Below are positions 1 to 20,400 of a stretch of 64,000 nucleotides of DNA, piece after piece. Position 1 is the first letter of the stretch. Each line of letters begins with the position of its first letter. The stretch spans positions 65,110,108 to 65,174,107 of the forward strand of contig OZ023273.1 in assembly GCA_964007475.1 (NCBI GenBank). The letters run 5' to 3'. The translations under genes were made by a program, and so were the position numbers. The DNA comes from Hybos culiciformis. Taxonomy: Eukaryota > Arthropoda > Insecta > Diptera > Hybotidae. A model generated the notes under the pieces. That model did no database searches, was not told the origin of the DNA, and saw nothing but the letters and a program-made list of their open reading frames with translations.

Positions 1-2
1 TT

Positions 3-863
3 AGCATCGTGATGTTGTGGTATTGATTGTTGATTAAAGTTAGTTTCGGGAAACATATTTCGTTCTGGTTTAAATTGAACACTTCTTGGAATTTGTTCAT
101 TTACTTTTGGTTTTGAATAGATATCATGTAAAGGTTGAATGTAGTCTATACCATTAAAGGTTACGCCCTGATTTGTTAACTTGGCAGGATTTCCTCTGGA
201 CCGTTGAGAAGTTGAAGTTTGATTAGTCGTTTGTAATTGTGTATTAGATGTAATTGGCTCGATAACAGATTGTTGTTGTTGAAATTTTTTGAATTTTTTA
301 TTATAAAATTCTTCGGCTTTCACTTCTTGTTCAATTTGTTTATTATTTTGAAGCCATTGATTAACATCGCTATTAATACTGTTTATACTTTTGACGCTTT
401 CTTCTTCATAATCTCCATCGTCATCTTCGCTTTCCGCCAACTGATGTAACAACTCATACCGTTTGTCCAAATATATTTTGTCTAGTTCAGCGGCTAAATC
501 ATTTTCTTCTTTTTCACGTTTTTCTGCTAACGCTCGTTGTTTGTCTGAACGTTGTTTAGCTAAACTGTATTCTTCTTCTAATCTTTGAAGATGTAAGCTT
601 ACACGAGTAGATGATGATTTAGATTTACTCGATTTTCTTGAAGTAGACTTAACAGTTTTTGGACGGCACTCGGTACAGTGCCAAACTTGATTTTTAATTT
701 CGTCTGTAATTGTAACACCCGCACTTATTGAATTGAACCCACAACTATCACAAGTTACCCCGCCATATTTAGAATCCTGCTCGGTGGATGTGTCGCAACT
801 TGTTGGTTCTTGATGGATCTGGGCTTTTGTCACGATGGTTGATGTTGAACTTTTGTCTGACAT
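3..863 (-). mobile_element. BEL/Pao retrotransposon gag-like ORF, N-terminal part, cut by window edge
   Basis: One open frame of about 287 codons runs on the minus strand from ATG at 863-861 to the left edge with no stop. Residues about 23-70 hold a cysteine pattern (CDTS, then VTCDSCGF, then AGVT, then WHCTECRPK) like the PHD-like finger found at the start of many BEL/Pao gag proteins. A charged coiled-coil-like stretch follows (about residues 85-185, rich in E, K, Q and R), then a polar linker. The gag core, protease and reverse transcriptase would lie left of the window. I could not define an LTR or primer site on the right side. The family call is an inference from the finger and layout; a host PHD-like coiled-coil protein is the alternative. 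Confidence 0.5.
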
Positions 864-1439
864 GTTGACGTCACTATTTATCCTTCAATTATTTAAATAT
901 AAAAGAAATTTATAGAATGTTATCGCTCGACGATAACCTGCTCAGATTGATGAGATTGTAGCATAAATACGAGTAGAAATGATTTTCAGAATTATTAGTT
1001 GATTCAATAAAACAAGGTTCTCAAATTGTTGAATTTCTTTATTTACTTGTAGAATCACTATAAATTTCCTACAAAGATATTTTTTTTATAAACCAAATAA
1101 AAATTAAAATTTCAAACCTACTTTTAGTTTTCTTTCTCCTCTGAATATTTCTCAAATCAATTAAATTATTTCAATTTCAATCTGAATACTAATAATTTCA
1201 GTAAATAGTTTTAATTTTAATAAACAAAAAAAAAATATATTTAAATTAATTTTGAATTCAAGTTAGCTTTAAGTTTGATTTCTACCTTCTTTCTTCAATC
1301 AAATAAAATAAAATCTAATAAAAGCGTTAATTCTAAATTTTTTTTCGAATTCGATATTCATTTCTTTTTTTTTCTTTTCGACGTTACGCTGATTATTGAT
1401 GACAGCTGTTTTTCTTTTTACGATTCTTGTTGTCAGCTG
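864..1439. other. AT-rich gene-free stretch
   Basis: I see homopolymer-rich sequence with no ORF or clear terminal repeat. If the BEL-like element at the left edge is intact, part of this could be its 5' leader or LTR, but I found no boundary. Confidence 0.4.
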
Positions 1440-3337
1440 CTTTCGTAACAACTGTCTTCGAAGGGTGAAAAGGTGGATGGACAGGAAGGGTCTCGAACAG
1501 GCTTGCCAGTTTTCCTAAATGATATATCGGGAATTTATAAAAAAAAAAATTTGTGTTTAGAACATATTTGGAAATGTAGAAATAATCTTGAGAATTTATC
1601 TGTCACTAACACATTGTTCTGCTGAAAGCTCGCTTTCTTCTTTGAATAGAATTAAAACTTACCTTCGATCATAATTGAAAGAATTTAAATTAAAAAGCAA
1701 ATTGAGCTCATTAACTAACACAATTTTTTTTTTGTTATTTAAATTCAAATAACTCTAAAATTCTCAAAAAGTGCCTAGGGACGGCATATTCGTAAATCCG
1801 CTCCTGTGTTTATGACAAAAAAAAATATTCATAGTTAATTAAATAAAATGTTTTAAACGAAACTAATTCGTATAAAAAAACATAAACAATAAGAACGAAA
1901 AAAAAAATTTGTTGAGACCATTAAAACAAGTGTTTGCTTTAATTGCTCGCAATTTTCATGTAATTCAAACTAACACAAATTTTATCACAAATTATAACAA
2001 AAATTAAAAATCTTGAAATAAGTTAAAACCAAAGCTTTGCAGTTTAAAAATAAAAAAAATAATAATTTTTGATGAAAAATTCAATTATTTGTGGTAAATC
2101 GGGAATGATGATTGTATATCGGGAATCGTGAAAAGAGTTTTAATATCGGGAAATTCCCGCCGAAATCGGGATACCTGGCAACCGTGGTCTCGAAGTGGCG
2201 ATCCACAAAACCGAAGCAGTCCTAGTTACGGACAGGAGAAACTTCAGTAGCCCCAGTGTTGAAATGGACGGTATAACAATACCATAGAAGGACCAGATGA
2301 CATACCTGGGAGTACAGCTGGACAGAAGGCTCAGCTTTAAGGCTCACATGAGCAATTTGGCGGCAAAGGGTGCAGATACCTGTAGCAGGTTGTCCAGATT
2401 GATGCCCAATGTAGGTGGTCCTTCACACATGAAGAGAAGAGTCCTGGCCGGGGTCACACTGTCGAAAATGCTCTACGCCGCTCCAGTGTGGGCCTCGGCG
2501 ATGGAGAAACAATCGTATAGAAGGAATGCAGTTTCAGTCAACAGATGCTCAGCGCTAAGGATAGCATCAGCGTATCGCACAGTATCGGACAGCGCTATAT
2601 TAGTGATAGCCGGCATACCACCGATTGATTTGCTGGCAGCAGAAAGAATCGCGATCTTCTGGAAGTGTCAGGAATCATTCGAGGAGAACAATATGCAAAT
2701 CAAGATCGAAGCAAGGCGCGAACTTCTAGAAATATGGCAGAAACGTTGGGATGAGACCACAACTGGTCGATGCACTCATCGTCTGATCCCTGACATAAGT
2801 AAGTGGATGGGCAGAAAGCACGGGAACGTACGTTTTTACACCACCCAGGCATTATCGGGACATGGATGCCTCAAGAAGTATCTGCACAGGTTCCACAAGA
2901 GGCAAGATGGCATCTGTGATTACTGCGGGGAACAGGAAGACGACGCCTTTCACACATTCTTTGTCTGCAAAGAATGGGAGAACGAAAGGGGTAGGGTTGA
3001 AAACTCCTTCCAAACAGTAATTACAGCAGAAAACCTGACAGATGAAATGCTAGAAAGCCAGGATAAATGGGAAGTAGGGGAAAGGTTTTTCAGGAACATC
3101 CTGAAAAGTAAACAGGACCACTTCAACCGCAACGAACAGCAACCCGATTAAAAACGGTTTGATGCCGATGCAGAATGGTCTGAGAAGCTTGCGAAGGAAT
3201 GCCGTAAGGTGGTACCGCGTGCAGCCATTTAGCAGCCAAGAAGGTGGGGTTTTAGTCGGTAGTCCAAGCTAGTTTTGCTGAACACTCTGTGCGTCAAAGC
3301 ATTTCCCCACCTTCTAAATAAAAAAAAAAAAAAAAAT
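1440..3337 (+). mobile_element. R1-like non-LTR retrotransposon, 5'-truncated 3' part of ORF2, split by a MITE
   Basis: Removing the MITE at 1498-2186 and one copy of its target duplication restores a continuous frame: RRVKRWMDRKGLE before the insertion and VAIHKTEAVLVTDRR after it. This is a typical connection just downstream of the RT core in R1/Jockey-group LINEs. The frame then has a TAG stop at 2286-2288, followed by 285 open codons (2297-3151) with YLGVQLD, RLMPNVGGP, LLYAAPVW-like text and a C-terminal finger (CDYCGEQEDDAFHTFFVC). A 3' UTR follows, ending in a poly-A tract at about 3320-3337. The RT catalytic FADD region is missing. The copy is dead, being 5'-truncated, interrupted and carrying a stop. 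The left boundary near 1440 is approximate. Confidence 0.85.
1498..2186. mobile_element. hAT-type MITE, 689 bp, inserted in the LINE
   Basis: The ends are CAGGCTTGCCAGTTTTCC and, reverse-complemented, CACGGTTGCCAGGTATCC (14 of 18 match). The element is flanked by a perfect 8-bp duplication GTCTCGAA at 1490-1497 and 2187-2194. CAN-start inverted repeats with an 8-bp duplication are the hallmark of hAT transposons. ATCGGGAA-like motifs recur near both ends (about 1521, 2098, 2117, 2143), as expected for subterminal transposase-binding repeats. No transposase ORF is present, so the element is non-autonomous. Confidence 0.88.
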
Positions 3338-4060
3338 TATCATCAGTCTAAAAAGGCATTCAAATCACATATTTGATATGACATGATATATCAATATCAC
3401 TGACAAAATAAAAGAAACTCGAATTCTTGAAATGTGCTAAAAAAGGTGCTATTTAAGAGAAAAGTGCTAAATTATCACCTAGCACTTTTTTGAAAAAAAG
3501 AAAGTGCTAGGGCGAAAAAAAGTGCTAAATCTAGCACTAAAAGTTCTAAAATGGCAACTATGCCTTTATTGCCATCATAATAAAATTTGTGAACACCACT
3601 ATTACCATTTGAAGTGTTAAAAACTACCGAGGATGTCGCATTACTTTAAAAAAAAAATTGAAACTTTCAAACCGAGACATTTTGCAAATAATGACGTCAC
3701 ACTTCTGTCATAAACTTAACTTCAATTTTTCTTCAAGAATTTTTTGCTGAGCACAAAAGTTGAAAAAAAAAGAAAAAGAAAACAATATTTAATTTACAAA
3801 ATAAAAATTAATAATATCTAATTTATTTTTTTATAATTATTTATTTTATTTTCTAGTTAAATTAAACTTAAATAATCTATCTAAGCAAAAGAGAATAAAA
3901 CAAATTTTAAAAAATTAAATGAAAAATCAATTTTTTTCCTAAATGAAGAAATAAGAAAACATATTGTGTGCTTTGTGTGCTTTTGAAAAAATAATAATTA
4001 AAAAAAAAAAGAAAAGAAAAACAAAAAAAAAATTAAGGAAATTGAGAATTTTTCGTTCAA
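3338..4060. other. Gene-free stretch with a GTGCTA/TAGCAC motif cluster
   Basis: Positions 3430-3560 contain about seven copies of AAAGTGCTA or its reverse complement in both orientations, ending near TGGCAACTATG. This resembles a subterminal region of a hAT-like MITE, but I could not find the other end or a target duplication. The rest to 4060 is AT-rich and probably includes the 5' UTR of the following kinase transcript. Confidence 0.35.
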
Positions 4061-15023
<10,963 letters not shown>

Positions 15024-17450
15024 TAATACTGTCATCATATGTCATCTTTATTATACACGACTACTTAATATACTTTAACCATCAGTTCCAATATTATGTA
15101 CATTTTTGTTTCTTTTTTGTTTTTATCATTCCTGTAAAATGTTGAGTGGATTAAAAAAAGTTTTTGTTCGTATGTAGATAAAAAATAACTATTGCGTTCG
15201 GGATTAAAAATTTTGAACATAGTTTTTTAGTAAAAAATATTGGAAGACAGGGTAAATTGAGTTATTTTCCCGCAACTTAGGTTTGATAAGTGTTATAAAT
15301 CTATATTTTTTAATTCGACTATAATTTTCCAAATATTTAGCCGATTAATATATTTTCTTTCATTAAAATACATTTATTAGTTTCAACAAAAATATTTCAA
15401 ATGTACAATTAATCATTAAGTCAAAATATCATTCTGAAAAATATGTTTAAAGCATTTTATTGTAAATTGAAAGGTTCAGAATGTTTTCAATTGTTATACA
15501 TTTAACGGACCAACTTCACATATTTTCAATAAAAGCGATCCTAATAATTTATTATTTTAATCTTAATTGATTCTATAGATTCATTTAAGCTTTCGGTTTA
15601 CAACAGCAGACCCAATTTTTTTTGCGGAACTTTCGTATTTAATTTTTTTTTTGTTGAAAATTATATTTTTTGGTCCTGCCTTAACTAAATAAAAAGGATG
15701 CATATCATATTTCATGAACTCACATTATTAATACCATTATAAATTTATTATACTTTTGTGAATGATACGTTGGCTCCAACAAATGTTTATATTTGATGAT
15801 TTTGGAAAATATAAACAATAATAAAAAAATAATTTGTGTAAAATAGATAGATAGATTTAAAAATAATCAAATTACCATCATAATCCACTTTAAAATAAAT
15901 TTTATTTATATTTAAGGTCTATCAAAACTTTCATTGTTAAAGATTTTTTTTTTAATTTTATCAGGTTAAAATATTTAACAAAGTTATATTTTCAATTTTA
16001 TTTGTAATGTGCGTAAAATATCTTTAGCATTGTGATTAAACGTATTTAAGAATATATTGTTGTTTATTTAAAAAAAAAATTGTTTATTCAGAAAAATGAT
16101 AGAAAAGTTATATCTAGAAATGTAGGTACAATACATATATGGTCGGCTGAGAATTATTTTAAGCCAGTAGTGGAAACGGGGAAAATTGAATTTGGATCTT
16201 TCAGTTAACTTAATTGAGAAGTTGCCGAAAAATTGATTAATCAACATTAAAGAAAACTTCAGTTATGCATATAATTTTTCAGGAGTATCCTGAATACAAA
16301 ATCCCGGAAACTTTAATCCTGGAAGACAAAATCCCAGAAAACGATCGCTAAAACAAAATCCCTTAAATTTTAATTTGCATGAAAACATTAACTAGAAACG
16401 TCTATAAATTAAAATTATAAACAGAAAATATGGTCTAGTCGAAATTATGAAATTATTAAAAGTTGTTCATTGCGAATTGGAAAAATTTTTCAACCTTGAA
16501 AAAATTACAACCTCCTCTTTCGCAACGTAACCTATGGTAGTGCGTGTTGCTGACAGCTCTAAGGAATTACAACCTCCAGGGAAATTATGCTCCCTTCACA
16601 AAATCAGCTTTTATGTATACAAAACCCGAAAAAATCTTTAATTAAAAACGATACTCACATTAAAATTGTTGATATCTCGTATGGGATACTAAAAATTGCT
16701 TTTTTACATTTTTTGCTTTGGACGTATCACAGTAGGTCCACGAAAATGTAAATTTATAAAAAAAAATCCGAAAATTATATTTTTAATGTTTTGTATGTAA
16801 TTAAATAGGTTTTTAGAACATATTACAGGTCCATTAAAATTATAAAATGCCTATTTCTACTAATGTGTACCCGTATTCTTCTTTCTATAAAAATGTTCGA
16901 ATCTTTACTTTGTATTAAATTTTTTCAATATTTTCGTAAGAATAAAATTTATTATGAATTACTAAAATTACTAAAACTATTTTAATCCAGTTTTATTATC
17001 AATCTTTGCATTACAATAAATTTTAAAATTAAAAATTCTTAAAATTTATAGAAAAATTATGATATCAAAATATCATCAATAATATCCACTCTTTTTCGCT
17101 GACAAAAAAAATCTGTAATTCTTTCTTTTACATATCGTTCACCTAGAAAATAAATATTAAATAAATTTTAGTTCCTTTTTAATTAAATAAAATAATTTCA
17201 AATAGTTTTGCAAAATACCTAAACGGAAATTAGAAAAAAAAAAAAAAAATAGTACAGAGTACAGGATTTATAATATTCTTGAATTTTTTAATTTTTTCTA
17301 ATATCGCTTTGTGTTTAAAACCCAACTTCCATCGAAATTCGATTTCAGACCCCAGTCAAAACCTTAGCCACAATCGGTAATACAATTTATTTATGGTTTT
17401 CAAATTGATATCAACTCGAATTCATACAAATTTTCATGGAAATCTATTTT
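15024..17450. other. Convergent intergenic region between PI4KII and the minus-strand gene
   Basis: It begins with the kinase 3' UTR (AATAAA at 15528-15533). Around 16280-16370 the motif ACAAAATCCC recurs three times with small spacers, probably an old repeat. The rest is AT-rich with poly-A and poly-T runs and no supported gene. Confidence 0.5.
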
Positions 17451-20400
17451 TTAGATCGAGTGAACAACTGAAAAATTCACACAAATTCCCTCCCGAATTG
17501 GGAATCGAACCCACGACCGAACACACTGTTGAATAATGACAATACCACTACACCATGACGGCCGAGAGTTGGAATCATTGGAAACAATCGGAGTCTTTCC
17601 ATTTTTTAAATTTTCTTTTATTGACGTCCATCTTCCCACATACTGATTCTCTACAAAATTCATTCAAAAATTTCAAATAATATAAATTTTATCCGAAGAT
17701 AATATTGATCTTTCTGCGATTGAGAGCTTATAACTCCGTTATCGAACGCTTTGGCTTGGTTGAAAGTAAACGAGATTGCAAATATTTTGGCATCTAAACG
17801 ATCGAAATCGGCCAAGTAGTTTAATAGGTAAAAGCATTTAAGACAGACAGACGAACATACGAAAAGACAAAAAGTGAAAAATTACAGTCAGTTTTTAATT
17901 TTTGATGGAAAACGAACTAAAAAAAAATCTGACCTCTATAGTAAAATACATTTTTTAAACGACTTGTAAAATAATTGAATGTTTTAGGATTTGTTATTTC
18001 ATTATATATTATTATTTTATATTTTTATTCTTTTATCTTACTAGGATATAGATTTCCCTCCACAATTCGCTTAGCTAACATTTTTGCCAGCTTTTTAAAC
18101 AAATATCGATTAGCAATTAAACCTTCATTCATTGGACGCATTAAATGTTTAACTATCCAAGGAGCAATTCGTTTCATACAACTTCCCAATAAAATTGAGT
18201 TTAATTCTAATGACGGGGAATATATCACAAAATCATCTTCTTCGTCTACTTCTGGTCCAAATAATTCAGTAAATTTATTTTTAATTCTCTCCATAACAAA
18301 AATGTCATCAACTTTTCCCAAAATTTTAGAAAGTTTTTGTTTTCTCATATTAAGCTCACATGGCCAGAGTGATTCTTTCAATATTTCATCATTGGGCTAG
18401 AATAAAAAAAAAAGAGTTATAAATAATTTATTAGTCAATTGAAAGTTTGATGTTCTTAAACGGAATTCCTGCAATATGGTTTATCGCAAAGATCAGTCTT
18501 AGGTTCCACTGTATATCTGCCCTGCATTCACGACATTCAATTTACGAATCTGATGTTGATTATAAGATTTTTGCTGATGACACTAGTCTAATGTTATGTC
18601 TAATGTTACAAAAATCAATTGCAAAAAGATGTCAATAGTGATATTGAGATTTTCGTAAGTGGTTCTTGGGCAATCGCTTAACTATTAATACCGCAAAAAT
18701 AAAATACATCTTATTCAAAAACGAAAAAAATACAAATTTCGAACCAATAATTAAAATAAACAGTGTAGCCATTAATAGAGTGTCGTCACATAAATAACAT
18801 GTGAATTATCTATGTGTAAAAATATATCTCCTTTATTAGGTGCGATAAAAAGATCAGATATTTAATTTAATGATTGCTAGTTATACACTAATGTAACTAT
18901 GTACATATTTGAATTTTACTTTCGTCTAAACTTAAACTATAATTTTTTAGTACCATTTGCATCAAATAAACTTAAATATATTTGTTTTGGTTAAATACCA
19001 AAATCACACTTAGCACTTCGCACCAAATTGAAAATTCTACTTTAAATTCCTTAAGTTGGAAGACTTGGTAGATTTTTTGAACTTAAAATTTCAAATGTAA
19101 GTTAAATTCGATATTTGTATAAAAAAAACATTTTACTAGACAATAATTTTGAATAAATGTGTTACAAGCACCAGGTTCTATTTCACACCTAAAGGTGTCG
19201 TACGTCTACCCTCGGATACCTGTGTAAATAACCATAAGCTTATCTTCAACGAATACAATAGATAGATGTGGGATACAAAATCCAAATATTCTGAAAATCT
19301 GAAATTTCACAAATACCTACACAAATCACTATCTAAAGTTTAGTAAATCTACAATAAAATCCATAAAACTTTTTTATATCAAATTAAACAAATTTTTTCT
19401 TGATGTTAAATTTGGATTCTTGTTTTTTTATTTTACATGAACGTAACATACCTTCATATTATTATTCACATAAATTTTATGCATTTTTTTTTTAATAAAA
19501 AAAATAGTTATTTTTGGAAAATTCAATTATTATTTTTATTTGACAGCGAAATTCATGGAACTAATGAATTCTTTGTATTCAGTGCTATTAAAAAAAAAAA
19601 ACCAATTACTTTGTGTTCATTATTTTTCAATTACAATTACTTTTTTATAATATGTATTCAGCACTTTTCAAATATAATTAAATAGGATCTGCGAAAGTTT
19701 ATTTCGATCACGTTCGTCCAGTCTGTATATAATAATATATGTGAGCTTGATATGTGAGTTCAAAAAATTTTTGAATTCACATATCAAATGTGGAAAAATT
19801 TCTCTTGTTTTATTTTTGTTAGTTTTTGGAAAAGTATTCAGTACTTTGCAAATATAATTACTTTATATTCAGTATTTGGAATTACTTGAAATATTTCGCT
19901 ATGCAGATAATGCACGCTTACTACAAATATTTACAAATCGTTAATGCAAAAAACTAAAATAAATTGATGTATAATTATACATTTTTTCCTACCTACTAAA
20001 AAAAATAGCTTCCATTTTGCACAAAATATATATAAACAAAAAAGAATATATGCATCAAAAAAATATGTTAATGAAATACAATATATATTTAAAAAAAAAT
20101 GCTAGTAATTAATGATAAAAAACTTAAAATCCCCTAACCTGTTTATTGGATAATATTGTTATTTTCTTTTCTATTAGCTCATCTGGATTAGTTTTAGACT
20201 CATTCGATTCTGTCTTTTTGACTGCCATTGAAAACTTCGCATTTTCAAGTTCTTTCAAAATAGTTTCATTACGTGGATCATCAAGAGTTACGTCATTGCA
20301 TCCAAAAATTTTACCGAAGTCATCGTCATCTTTGAATAATTTATCCAACTCTTCTTCAATTTCATCATTTTCTGTACCAAAAATTACATTCAATTCCTTA

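Noticed and set aside
2950..3132. Minus-strand ORF opposite the LINE ORF2
   Set aside because: Antisense shadow of a clear LINE coding frame.
17500..17566. Functional tRNA gene
   Set aside because: A and B boxes are present, but the acceptor stem and anticodon arm do not pair; a SINE head fits better.
18025..18400. Plus-strand ORF of 141 codons
   Set aside because: Mirror of exon 4 of the minus-strand gene, which has the better composition and matching splice phases.
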